DNA of 64,000 nt, from positions 186,001 through 250,000 of the forward strand of contig JAFEKR010000039.1 in assembly GCA_019022495.1 (NCBI GenBank), in the 5' to 3' direction. Below, piece after piece: positions 13,801-22,401 of this stretch. The translations under genes and the position numbers were made by a program. The notes under the pieces are model-generated. The model was not told the origin of the DNA. It did not search any database and was given only the letters and a program-made list of their open reading frames with translations. How positions within the stretch are numbered: position 1 is the stretch's first letter; each line of letters starts with the position of its first letter. This DNA comes from Epichloe hybrida (taxonomy: Eukaryota; Ascomycota; Sordariomycetes; Hypocreales; Clavicipitaceae).

Positions 13801-16800
13801 CCTGATTTATCGAGCTCCCAGACTGGCAGTCCCACAGAGCCCAGCAGCTCCGAGATCAACATTTCCAAAGGGAGCTCATCAGCTCAGCCAAGCTCGTCAG
13901 CTCAGCCAAGCTCGTCAGCGCAGTCAAGCGCATCAGCACAGCCGAGCTCGAAGCCTGCTAGCAGTCGAGCCAGCTCACCCTCCGCTACGAGCTCTGCAAA
14001 AGCAAGCCCATCAGCGCCAGCAAGTAGCTATGAGCCCACGAGCAGCTCCAGGGCAATTTTGTCAGCTAAATCAAGTGGCCAAATCAGCACGGATGCAAGC
14101 TCTTCGACTCGGTCAAGCTTAACCCCAGAAAATAGTCGAGTAAGCTCAACAGCTACTTCCTTAGGTCAATCAAGCTCAAAGCCAGCAAGCACTCAAGCCA
14201 GCTCAGAACCTGCTTCCTCTGGCCAGTCAAATTCCAAGGCAAGCTCTTCGGCACCAGCAAGCAGCTCTAAGCCGACGAGTAGCTCAAAGGCAAGCTCTTT
14301 GATTCTGTCGAGTCCAAGATCCGTGGGCACTCAAGCCAGCTCAAAACCTACTTCAATAGGCCAGTCAAGCTCTAAGGTAAGCTTATCGGCACCGGCAAGC
14401 AGCTCAAAGACTAGCTCGTCAATTGCATCAAGTTCAAAATCAGCGGGCAGTTTGAAGCCAGCAACAAGTGGCTCCAAGGCCAGCTCATCAGCCTTGGCAA
14501 TTAGCTCAAATGATAGCTCTTCGACTCCAGCCAGCAGTTCGACTCCAGCCAGCAGTTCGACTCCAGCCAGCAGTTCGACTCCAGCCAGCAGTCAAGCCAG
14601 CTCTAGAGCAAGCTCATCAACGCAACCGACCTCAAAGGCAGCCAGCAGCTCAAAGGCAAGCTCCTCAGCTGCGTTAAGCTCTGTCAGGACGAGCTTACCA
14701 GTGCAGTCAAGTTCGAAGCTGGCTAGCAGCCAAGCTAGCTCCAAGGCAAGCACGTCACCTCAGGCAAGCTCAAGGCTATCAAGTAGCCAAACTCGCTCCA
14801 AATCGGCTACCTCATCAACTAGGGCAAGCTCAAAGGTCATCTCATCGCCTCTAGCAGGCCCTACTGATGTGAGCTCATCGGCCAGTTCAAGTTCCAAACT
14901 AGCAACTGGCTCAAGGCCAGTAAGCGGCCAGGCAAGCTCGTCTCGTCAATCAAGTTCTCAGCCAGCAAGCAGCTCCAAGACTAGCTCAAAGGCTGTCTCA
15001 TCTGCCCAGTCCAGCTCTCAACCTGCAACGAGCCCCATACCAGCGAGCAGCTCACAGCTTACCTCATTAGCTCGATCAAGTTCCAAAGTAGCGAGTGACT
15101 CAAGACCAACAAGCAGTCCAGCGAGCTCTGAGCTCACTTCATCCGCGCAGTCTAGCTCTAACCCAGCTAGCAGCTCTCAGCGAACGAGCAGTGCCAGGCC
15201 AAATACTAGCTCATCGGCTTTGGTCAGTAGCTCAAAGTCAGCAAGCAGTCAACCAAGCTCAAAGTCTTCTTCATCAACTCAATCAAGCTCCAAATTAGCC
15301 AGTAGCTCAAAAGCGAGCTCTACCAAGGCAAGCAGGTCAAAGGCTTCTACATCTTCTGAACCAAGTTCCAAGCCAGTTAGCAGCTTCAAGGCTACACCTT
15401 CGGCTTCGGCGTCCAAATCAAAGGACAGCTCATCGGTTCAGTCAAGTAGCTCGAGGCCTTCCTCAGTCCAGTCAAGTTCCAATCCAGCAAGCACCCAAGC
15501 TAGCTCAAAGGAAAGCTCGAAGATAAGCTCAACAGCTAATTCATCATCCCTAAGAAGCTCGACTAGCGCAGGCATTTCCAAGACGTCGGCCGCTACGTCA
15601 AGCTCCCTGCCAGCAAGCAGCCAAGCTAGCTCAAAGGAAAGCTCGAAGACAAGCTCAACAGCTAATTCATCATCTCCAAGAAGCTCGACTAGCGCAGGCA
15701 CTTCCAAGACGTCGGTCGCTACGTCAAGCTCCCTGCCAGCAAGCAGCCAAGCTAGCAGTTTCAAGCCAGCAAGCTCAACGAGGACAAGTACTACCAAGGT
15801 TTCATCTATCAGGTCAAGTTCCAAACCTGGAAGTAGTCAGGCGAGCTCTAAGGAAAACTCTAGATCTACTCAGTCAAGTTCAAGACTGTCTAGTAGCTCT
15901 ACAACAACACTATCAACCCGTGCTAGCTCTAAAGCTAGCTCGCCAGTATTGAGCACTTCCAAGACTAGCAGTTCTCGAGCAAGCTCGTCAACACTATCAA
16001 ATTCTTCGAAGACTAAAGCCCAGTCAACCTCTTTGGTGTCCACAACTTCGTCAATCCAGTCAAGCTCTATGGTATCAAGCTCATCGGGCCGATCTTCAAC
16101 CAAGTCTGGCTCGTCAACGCCAGCAAGCTCAAAGCCAGCAACCAGCTCAAAGCCAGCAAGCAGTTCGAAGCTAGCAAGCTCACAGCCAACAACAAGCTCA
16201 AAGCCAGCAACTAGCTCAAGGCCAGCAAGCAGTTCGAAGCTAGCAAGCTCACAGCCAGCAACCAGCTCAAAGCTAGCAACCAGCTCAAAGCCAGCAACTA
16301 GCTCAAAGCCAGCAACCAGCTCAAAGCCAGCAACTAGCTTAAAGCCAGCAACCAGCTCAAAGCCAGCAACCAGCTCGAAGCCAGCAACCAGCTCAAAGCC
16401 AGTAACCAGCTCGAAGCTAGCAACTAGCTCAAAGCCAGCAACTAGCTCAAAGCTAGCAACCAGCTCAAAGCTAGCAACCAGCTCAAAGCTAGCAACCAGC
16501 TCAAAGCCAGCAACTAGCTCACAGCCAGCAACTAGCTCACAGCCAGCAACTAGCTCACAGCTAGCAACCAGCTCAAAGCCAGCAACCAGCTCGAAGCCAG
16601 CAACCAGCTCAAAGCCAGTAACCAGCTCGAAGCTAGCAACTAGCTCAAAGCCAGCAACCAGCTCAAAGCTAGCAACCAGCTCAAAGCTAGCAACCAGCTC
16701 AAAGCTAGCAACCAGCTCAAAGCCAGCAACTAGCTCACAGCCAGCAACTAGCTCACAGCTAGCAACCAGCTCAAAGCCAGCAACCAGCTCAAAGCCAGCA

Positions 16801-19800
16801 ACTAGCTCACAGCCAGCAACTAGCTCAAAGCCAGCAACTAGCTCACAGCTAGCAACCAGCTCACAGCCAGCAACTAGCTCACAGCCAGCAACCAGCTCAA
16901 AGCCAGCAACCAGCTCAAAGCCAGCAACTAGCTCACAGCCAGCAACTAGCTCAAAGCCAGCAACTAGCTCACAGCTAGCAACCAGCTCACAGCCAGCAAC
17001 TAGCTCACAGCTAGCAACCAGCTCAAAGCCAGCAAGCAGTTCGAAGCTATCAAGCTCACAGCCAGCAACCAGCTCAAAGCTAGCAAGCAGTTCGAAGCTA
17101 TCAAGCTCACAGCCAGCAACTAGCTCAAAGCCAGCAACCAGCTCACAGCTAGCAAGCTCTAAGGCTAGCTCATCAGCAAGTGCTTCGAAGCCAGCGAGCA
17201 GTTCGAAGCTAGCAAGCAGCTTAACACCAGCAAGCTCTAAGGCTAGCTTATCAGCAAGTGCTTCGAAGCCAGCAAGCAGTTCTGAAATTAGCTCAACTAC
17301 TCAGTCTAGCTCTAAGCCTGCCAGCTCGAGACCAGCAAGCAGCTCAAAGCTGGCGAGCATCTCGAAGGCCAGCTCATCAGCAAGTGCTTCGAAGCCGGCA
17401 AGCAGTTCGAAGCTAGCAAGCAGCTCAACACCAGCAAGCAGTTCTAAAATTAGCTCAACTACTCAGCCTAGCTCTAAGCCTGCCAGCTCGAGACCAGCAA
17501 GCAGCTCAAAGCTGGCGAGCTCCTCGAAGGCCAGCTCATCCACAAGTATCTCGAATTCCAGCTCTTCAGCTCAATCAAGTTCTACGGGGGCGAAAACTTC
17601 TAAGACCAGCTCCGAGGGCAATTCCTCAATCGCCGCAAGTTCAACTCAAACAAACAGCCAAGCTATTTCGATGCCAAGCTCAACGTTGAGGTCAAGCTCA
17701 AAGCCAGCAAGTACCTCAAAGACAAGATCATCGGCTGAAACCAGTCCTACGTTATCAAGCGGCTCAAAAGCGAGCTCCTCAACACTCGCAACATCTACTA
17801 GGTCATCAAGCTCTAAGGAATCGTTCGCTCCATCCAGCTCAAAGAGTTCTTTTCAGTCAACCTCTAGGCCATCAAGCAGTTCAAGAACCAGCTTATCAAC
17901 TCGTTCAAGCTCTGAAGTATCAAGTAGCTCAAAGGTCACCTCGTCAGAACCAGGAAGTACTTCCAAACCTATCAGCATCTCCAAGGTTTCTTCAGTTTCA
18001 ACGACAAGTCCCAAGGCCAGCTCGTCAGCTCAGTCCAGCTCCAGTGTCAGCATTTCAAACCGACAGAGTTCCAAGCCAACCAGCTCGAAGGGAAGCTCGT
18101 CAGCGCCAGAAAGCAATTCTACTCCTGTCAGCAGCTCGAAGCCTATTTCATCGACTGGAGCAACTTCCAAGCCAGCTAGTCGTACCAGCCAAACAAGCTT
18201 GTCTACTCCGTCTAGCTCAAAATTAGGCACTAGCTCCAACCCCACAAGCAGTTCTAGAGCTTCGTCAACCCTGTCCAGTTCTCGAACAGTTAGCAGTTCT
18301 AATCCTGCAAGCAGCTCAAGAGCCTCATCAGTTCAGACAAGTTTTGGACTAACAAGCAGCTCTCTAGCTTCATTGACCCAGACTAGCTCCAGGCCAACCA
18401 GCATTTCTAGACCCGCCAGCAGCTCTAAGGCTTTGTCAACTCAGTCAAGCTCACTGGTCCAGTCCAGCTCTCGGCAAACCAGCAGTTCCAATGATTCGCT
18501 GACCCAGTCAAGTTCCAAGCCAGCAAGCAGCACTAAAGCTTCATTAACACAATCAAGCTCCAGGTCAGCAACTATGTCTACGACTTCGTCAGCTCAGTCA
18601 AGCTCTCAGGGTACTTCTTCTTCTCAACCAAGTTCCAGGATCTCATCGGCTCAGTCAAGCCTAAGGACCTCGTCAGCTCAGTCAAGCTTTAGGACCTCAT
18701 CTGCTCAACTAAGCTCAAGCTCCAAGGCCTTACCAACTCAGTCAAGGTCCAAGACCTCGCCAGCTCAGTCAAGCTCTGAGGTTACTTCTTCTGCCCAGTC
18801 AAGCTTTAGGACCTCGTCAGCTCAGTCTACTCCTTCAGCTCAGTCAAGCTTCAAGACCTCGTTAGCACAGTCAAGCCTCAGGACCTCGTCAGCCCAACAA
18901 AGCTCTCGAACAGCTGGCAGTTCTCGGGTCACTCCTTCTGCCCAGTCGAGCTCTCAACCAGCTAGCAGCTTTAAAGCTACCTCTACTCAGCTAAGCTCTC
19001 AGCCAGCAAGCATCTATAGGACTACTACTTCTTCTGCTCAGTCAAGCTCACAGATCACTCCTTCTACCCAGTCAAGCTCTCGACCAGCCAGCAGTTCTCA
19101 GATTACTACTTCTGTTCAGTCAAGCTCTCGACTAGCTAGCAGCTCGCAGATTACTTCTTCTATGCAGTTAAGCTCTCAAACAGCTATCAGCTCACAGATC
19201 ACTTCTTCTATCCGGTCAAGCTCTCAGCCAGCCAGAAGCTCCAAGGCTTCGCCAACTCAGACAACTTCGACAGCTAGCTCATCCGCTCCGTCAAGTTCAG
19301 AAACTAGCTCTGCGGCTCAGTACAGCTCTACGCCCGCAGGTACTTCTCCAGCTCCCACGTCTACACAAGGAGGAGGCAGTCCACGTCCTACCACTACTTC
19401 AATGGCGGGTGGTAGTGGAGGAGGCAGCGGAGGAGGCAGCGGAGGAGGCAGCGGAGGAGGTAGCGGAGGAGGCAGCGGAGGAGGCAGCGGAGGAGGTAGC
19501 GGAGGAGGCAGTGGAGGAGGCAGTGGAGGAGGCAGTGGAGGAGGCAGTGGAGGAGGCTCTGGCTCAGGCTCCGGAGGTGGTTCCAACGGGGGCTCAGGCT
19601 CAGGCTCCGGAGGTGGTTCCAACGGGGGCTCTGGCTCAGGCTCAGGAGGCGGAAGCAGCGGAGGTAGCGGAGGCTCAGGCTCTGGAGGTGGTTCCAACGG
19701 GGGCTCTGGCTCAGGCTCCGGAGGTGGTTCCAACGGGGGCTCTGGCTCAGGCCCAGGAGGTGGTTCCAACGGGGGCTCTGGCTCAGGCTCAGGAGGCGGA

Positions 19801-20025
19801 AGCAGCGGAGGTGGCTCAGGCTCAGGCTCCGGAGGCGGAAGCAGCGGAGGTGGCTCAGGCTCAGGCTCCGGAGGCGGAAGCAGCGGAGGTGGCTCAGGCT
19901 CAGGCTCCGGAGGCGGGAGCAATGGGGACTCTGGGAGCGGCTCTGGGGGCGGCTCTAGCGGAGGCTCAGGCTCAAGCTCTGGCGGTGGCTTGGGGAGTGG
20001 TTTGATAGGAGGATTAGGGAGATGA
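10852..20025 (+). CDS. Giant secreted Gly/Gln-, Ser- and Gly/Ser-repeat protein (3057 aa)
   Basis: A single uninterrupted 9.2-kb frame. Residues 1-27 form a plausible secretion signal (hydrophobic LLTLLFATPS). Then come a short segment with C47 and C51; a Gly/Gln array of GGQP/GGQA/GGQS units (about 63-443); a segment with two CxxCxGTIxxYQ motifs (C482/C485 and C520/C523); about 2200 residues rich in Ser, Ala, Lys and Thr; an array of roughly 55 SSKPAT-like hexapeptides (about 1758-2103); and a GGS/GSGS tail (about 2850-3049). Such composition is typical of O-glycosylated fungal wall proteins or adhesins; this role is inferred. No catalytic domain is visible. After the TGA, the same frame continues with more GS repeats, a second TGA (20086-20088) and a short hydrophobic stretch, so the present C-terminus may be truncated. 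I recognise no named family. The start was chosen because it begins the signal peptide. Confidence 0.85.
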   Translation: MVGGSRGTAHRAAALLTLLFATPSIADRRDVVTKQVTMTTYVDLSACQQACTQQSTLAAAAPTPSSGAWGGSSGQSGSQSGGKSPGEDTGDASGSSGGKGQSGGQSGGSANGDVGGSSGGKGQSGGQSGGSANGDVGGSSGGKGQSGGQSGGSTNGDDGGSSKGQPGGQPGGQAGGQPGGQAGGQSSAGGQSGGQPGGQSGGQSGGQAGGQAGGQAGGQPGGQAGGQSGAGGQSGGQPGGQSGGQSGGQAGGQAGGQPGGQDGGQSGAGGQSGGQPGGQSGGQPGGQSGGQPVGQAGGQSGGQSGIQPGGQSEGQPVGQAGGQPVGQAGGQPVGQAGGQPVGQAGGQPVGQAGGQPVIQTGGQSGGNAGGQPDNQPGGQPGGQPGGQPVIQVGGQPVIQTGGQSGGNAGGQPGGQPDNQAGGQPGGQAGGQPSVQPGGQVGGQDQSLVVGPPPSRTITLPYETHPWPWQDQTASSSTQHADCNTCTGTIYYYQPTNVPYITTTKTETKATPGIETVKPSCRACQGTIVIYQIERTTIYYVAPQPTETGYGPPVVTVVSGQPPIIAPDVTRIDKESPPAVLSSSGLEQTSVPAQQSTSRPEASQPGPSNQSPIVTQTPQQSTSSQASRMVASKSQPGSAESSAGEASSSNTSPVATIPSGTQSTVPVGSSVAAAASSPATTRSTESNVASTSSKNPSLENSSSGENPGATSVKPSSEAASPSPVTTQSTESSAAETSPGNTSIVNSSPGGAQTNASAQSSTLPSSPSPSTAQPMESSAAEPSSGNTPIVISSSGEPQASASIQTSSEASSSSPATSQFTESSATEPSSGNTPIVISSSSEPQASASIQTSSEASSSSPATSKFTESSATEPSSRSTRVVVTGPEGGQSVIRTSSGASFPNPTPAESRSSKSNSSPTSETQSSSSELASSSSKPNSSSKQSSLKPASSRPSSSNPSGTSKPQPMSSESSSAGPTSSNSRSFQSDSPDLSSSQTGSPTEPSSSEINISKGSSSAQPSSSAQPSSSAQSSASAQPSSKPASSRASSPSATSSAKASPSAPASSYEPTSSSRAILSAKSSGQISTDASSSTRSSLTPENSRVSSTATSLGQSSSKPASTQASSEPASSGQSNSKASSSAPASSSKPTSSSKASSLILSSPRSVGTQASSKPTSIGQSSSKVSLSAPASSSKTSSSIASSSKSAGSLKPATSGSKASSSALAISSNDSSSTPASSSTPASSSTPASSSTPASSQASSRASSSTQPTSKAASSSKASSSAALSSVRTSLPVQSSSKLASSQASSKASTSPQASSRLSSSQTRSKSATSSTRASSKVISSPLAGPTDVSSSASSSSKLATGSRPVSGQASSSRQSSSQPASSSKTSSKAVSSAQSSSQPATSPIPASSSQLTSLARSSSKVASDSRPTSSPASSELTSSAQSSSNPASSSQRTSSARPNTSSSALVSSSKSASSQPSSKSSSSTQSSSKLASSSKASSTKASRSKASTSSEPSSKPVSSFKATPSASASKSKDSSSVQSSSSRPSSVQSSSNPASTQASSKESSKISSTANSSSLRSSTSAGISKTSAATSSSLPASSQASSKESSKTSSTANSSSPRSSTSAGTSKTSVATSSSLPASSQASSFKPASSTRTSTTKVSSIRSSSKPGSSQASSKENSRSTQSSSRLSSSSTTTLSTRASSKASSPVLSTSKTSSSRASSSTLSNSSKTKAQSTSLVSTTSSIQSSSMVSSSSGRSSTKSGSSTPASSKPATSSKPASSSKLASSQPTTSSKPATSSRPASSSKLASSQPATSSKLATSSKPATSSKPATSSKPATSLKPATSSKPATSSKPATSSKPVTSSKLATSSKPATSSKLATSSKLATSSKLATSSKPATSSQPATSSQPATSSQLATSSKPATSSKPATSSKPVTSSKLATSSKPATSSKLATSSKLATSSKLATSSKPATSSQPATSSQLATSSKPATSSKPATSSQPATSSKPATSSQLATSSQPATSSQPATSSKPATSSKPATSSQPATSSKPATSSQLATSSQPATSSQLATSSKPASSSKLSSSQPATSSKLASSSKLSSSQPATSSKPATSSQLASSKASSSASASKPASSSKLASSLTPASSKASLSASASKPASSSEISSTTQSSSKPASSRPASSSKLASISKASSSASASKPASSSKLASSSTPASSSKISSTTQPSSKPASSRPASSSKLASSSKASSSTSISNSSSSAQSSSTGAKTSKTSSEGNSSIAASSTQTNSQAISMPSSTLRSSSKPASTSKTRSSAETSPTLSSGSKASSSTLATSTRSSSSKESFAPSSSKSSFQSTSRPSSSSRTSLSTRSSSEVSSSSKVTSSEPGSTSKPISISKVSSVSTTSPKASSSAQSSSSVSISNRQSSKPTSSKGSSSAPESNSTPVSSSKPISSTGATSKPASRTSQTSLSTPSSSKLGTSSNPTSSSRASSTLSSSRTVSSSNPASSSRASSVQTSFGLTSSSLASLTQTSSRPTSISRPASSSKALSTQSSSLVQSSSRQTSSSNDSLTQSSSKPASSTKASLTQSSSRSATMSTTSSAQSSSQGTSSSQPSSRISSAQSSLRTSSAQSSFRTSSAQLSSSSKALPTQSRSKTSPAQSSSEVTSSAQSSFRTSSAQSTPSAQSSFKTSLAQSSLRTSSAQQSSRTAGSSRVTPSAQSSSQPASSFKATSTQLSSQPASIYRTTTSSAQSSSQITPSTQSSSRPASSSQITTSVQSSSRLASSSQITSSMQLSSQTAISSQITSSIRSSSQPARSSKASPTQTTSTASSSAPSSSETSSAAQYSSTPAGTSPAPTSTQGGGSPRPTTTSMAGGSGGGSGGGSGGGSGGGSGGGSGGGSGGGSGGGSGGGSGGGSGGGSGGGSGSGSGGGSNGGSGSGSGGGSNGGSGSGSGGGSSGGSGGSGSGGGSNGGSGSGSGGGSNGGSGSGPGGGSNGGSGSGSGGGSSGGGSGSGSGGGSSGGGSGSGSGGGSSGGGSGSGSGGGSNGDSGSGSGGGSSGGSGSSSGGGLGSGLIGGLGR
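11040..12180 (+). repeat. 12-bp coding tandem repeat (GGQx array)
   Basis: Variants of a 12-bp unit such as GGTCAACCTGGT and GCCGGAGGCCAA encode Gly-Gly-Gln-Pro/Ala/Ser. Near 11130-11320 there is a longer period of about 75 bp encoding GGSSGGKGQSGGQSGGS-like blocks. Because the period is a multiple of three with few stop-like words, long spurious frames appear on both strands here. Confidence 0.9.
16126..17160 (+). repeat. 18-bp coding tandem repeat (SSKPAT array)
   Basis: Some 55 head-to-tail copies of an 18-bp unit (AGCTCAAAGCCAGCAACC and close variants) encode SSKPAT, SSKLAT, SSQPAT and SSQLAT. CpA dinucleotides are abundant in every unit, so the array has not been hit by RIP although it is highly repetitive. 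Confidence 0.92.
19399..19990 (+). repeat. Gly/Ser-encoding tandem repeats at the 3' end of the giant gene
   Basis: First a 12-bp unit GGAGGAGGCAGC encoding GGGS (about 19410-19560), then longer units encoding GSGSGGGSNGGS. The array continues in frame past the stop at 20023-20025 as far as about 20085. Confidence 0.9.
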
Positions 20026-20309
20026 GGCGGCGGTTCTAATGGCGGCTCCCGCTCAGGCTCCGGAAGCGGTTCAGGAGGAGGGTCGTGAGGAAGGCGAGGT
20101 GAAGGAAATAATAGACATAATGGAGCTGCCGGAGAAGCTCAAAGAATAATTATTTTATTAATGCTACTAATGATCTGCCATTTCAACCAAGTCATTCGAG
20201 TCCACATGATACAAATCAACTGGTTTTATTTGAGCCGAAAAATGAGATATGAGAAATACGAGCCCGGGGGCTCCACCTTTAGGGCTGAACGGCGGGGGAC
20301 CAAGCTTTG
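20026..20309. other. 3' flank of the giant gene up to Copia A2
   Basis: The first 60 bases keep the gene's frame and its GS repeats. After a second TGA at 20086-20088 the frame stays open to a TAG at 20326-20328, inside the A2 LTR. It encodes a basic, Asn-containing stretch and then a short hydrophobic segment (IIILLMLLMI). This could be a lost C-terminus or simply 3' UTR. The CTTTG target duplication of A2 is at 20305-20309. Confidence 0.6.
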
Positions 20310-20542
20310 TGTTAGACCGAGCAGCTAGGATTAGAAATGAAGGTATGGATTGAGTTGCCTGACCCTGTAAGAGGGCGCGGACTACGGTTTAAATAACTAA
20401 GTACCTATACTATAGGGTGTGTAATCTGCCTATATAAACTATACTATATATCTACTAAAGGTCTGGAAAAGTAACTAGTTAGGTAGGTCCTAGTGTCTAA
20501 GTTACCTATATGTAGTTAAGCGCTTATAGTAAGATTCTAATA
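20310..20542 (-). repeat. Left (3') LTR of Copia A2 (233 bp)
   Basis: Starts TGTTAGACCGAGC; the inner end is RIP-changed to CTAATA. The purine-rich minus-strand sequence next to it (complement of TCCCCCTAGGAGG, 20545-20557) is a suitable polypurine tract, which supports minus-strand orientation. Confidence 0.88.
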
Positions 20543-20599
20543 CATCCCCCTAGGAGGCCTATAATTAAGGCATCCTATAATAATTCAATTAAATCAATC

Positions 20600-22401
20600 T
20601 CTATAATAATCTAATTATTATTAATTATAGCAGGGTCTTCTAGTAATTCCTACTCTTTTAGGTTAGTACTAAGCATTTAATCTAGTAACTATATAAGCCC
20701 TAGTGCCTATCTAAAATCTATAAATGCTTTTCCTATTAGTAGCTTTATAAGGCTATTAGTAATTATCTCTTTTATTATCTTCTAGGTAATATTAAAGGTT
20801 CCCTTTATAACCTCTTAACAAAGCTAGTAATAATAGATATTAATATAGTATAGTTATATTATAAGCTTAATAAATTCTTCCTTAAGAAGATAAATTATCT
20901 ATATATTATCACATTTAATCTTAAGGGTATTATCTCTAAGATATAATCTAACTTCCTAATATAATTATTTAAAGGTAATTAGCTCTTTACTATAATATAA
21001 TAGTGCTAGGAGCTTTGCTTCTATAGAAGAGGTTATTATAGTCTCTTATCTTCCTGCTTTAAAGAGTATAGGACCTCTAAAGAGCTTTATAATATAGCCT
21101 TATAAGCTTCTTCTTATAACTAGATTATTAGTAAAGGAAGTATTACTATATACTTTAAGTTTAGGATTATTACTATTAAATTTAATTAAGAGATCTCCCT
21201 ACATATAACCATACTCTAGAGCCTTTTCTATAGCTTCTATATGCTAAGGTCCTAGGTATTAAAGGTGCTATAATAGTTATAATACTACAAAGGCAATATC
21301 TAGCTATGTAATAATTATAGGATATAGTAAAGTACTAACTAGGGATTAATATCTCTTTAAATCCTTTAGATTAATATTACCTTTAAAGGGATTAAGTAAA
21401 ATAGTAGTTATTAGTGCTATTAGCTTCTATTCTAGGACTTTAATATTAAATTTAATCATAGCTTTATTCTAATAGGACTTCTAATTAAGCCATAATTGTT
21501 AATTTTTGTAATCTCTAATGATTTTAACCCCTAAGAACTATTATAATTCGCTAAGGTCCTTAATATTATACCTCTTAAAGAGTCTCTCTTTAAATTTATT
21601 ATAAAGAGCTAACTTTCCCTTTATAAATAAGGCTATAAGGTTATTAACATAAAAGAAGATAATTAATCCATCCTTAATGAACATATAAATATCTTTAAAG
21701 ATCTATGTAAATTCTTTACTTACTAACTATTTAATTAATTCCTTTATTTAAAGAAGGGGAGCTTTATATAGCTTATAGATAGCGCTTAAGAGCTTTAAGT
21801 AAGCTTATTTATCCCTATAACCTAGTAGCATCTTATAATACACCTCTTTATCTAGCTTTAAGTTTAGGAAAGCTATAATAAAATTATACTAATAAGCTTT
21901 AAGGTTAAAGTAGTATAGAATTACTATAAGGAGCCTAAATATAATACCTGCTAATATAGTAGCTCTTATAGAAAGGTTCCCTTTTACTTACTAATTCCTA
22001 AGCACACATAATTAAGCCTTATGCCTCATAAGGTAGCCTAATTAATCTAATTTATAGGCAAATACCTAAGTAAGTCCTAAGATCTTAATATATAAAGGGA
22101 CTTCTAATTTACTAACTTTAATAGTAACCTTATTATTAATAACTTTATTATACTCTTTATCTCTTGCTTTAATAAATGCCTTTTCCTTAGGGTGCCTAGC
22201 TAAATAATTATAATAAGTAAGAGGTAAAGGAAGTCTTAATATATAAGGCTTTTCTTTACTCTTAGCTCCTAGGGCAAAGGTAGTAGCGAAAGCTTTAAGG
22301 AGGTTATCTTTATTAATATTAGGAATATCTAGATCTTTGTCTTTGTAATCCATTTCGGAAGGATTTAATAGACTATTAATATTTATTAGTTTGTAATCCA
22401 A
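20600..22401 (-). pseudogene. Copia A2 reverse transcriptase/RNase H relic
   Basis: The longest surviving frame (22066-22401, minus, 111 codons) contains LPLPLTYYNYLARHPKEKAF, which resembles the segment just before the Copia reverse transcriptase core. Further along, at about 21636-21677 on the minus strand, the frame reads DGLIIFFYVNNLIA. This is the Copia YVDD catalytic box with both Asp codons changed to Asn (21640-21651). Stops interrupt the rest. This is a dead gene fragment. Confidence 0.8.

Noticed and set aside
15438..16103. Minus-strand frames rich in Leu/Glu within the Ser-rich region
   Set aside because: Antisense of AGC/TCA Ser codons; no independent evidence of a gene.
11040..17160. 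Repeat arrays as a possible CRISPR
   Set aside because: Units are contiguous, coding and without unique spacers; the genome is eukaryotic.
19317..20005. Minus-strand PPPEPEPEPP frame and plus-strand AEEAAEEVAE frame
   Set aside because: Shadow frames of the GGS/GSGS repeats of the giant gene.
22066..22401. 111-codon frame as a host gene
   Set aside because: It lies in Copia A2, next to the YVNN box, and matches the start of a Copia reverse transcriptase; it is a transposon relic.
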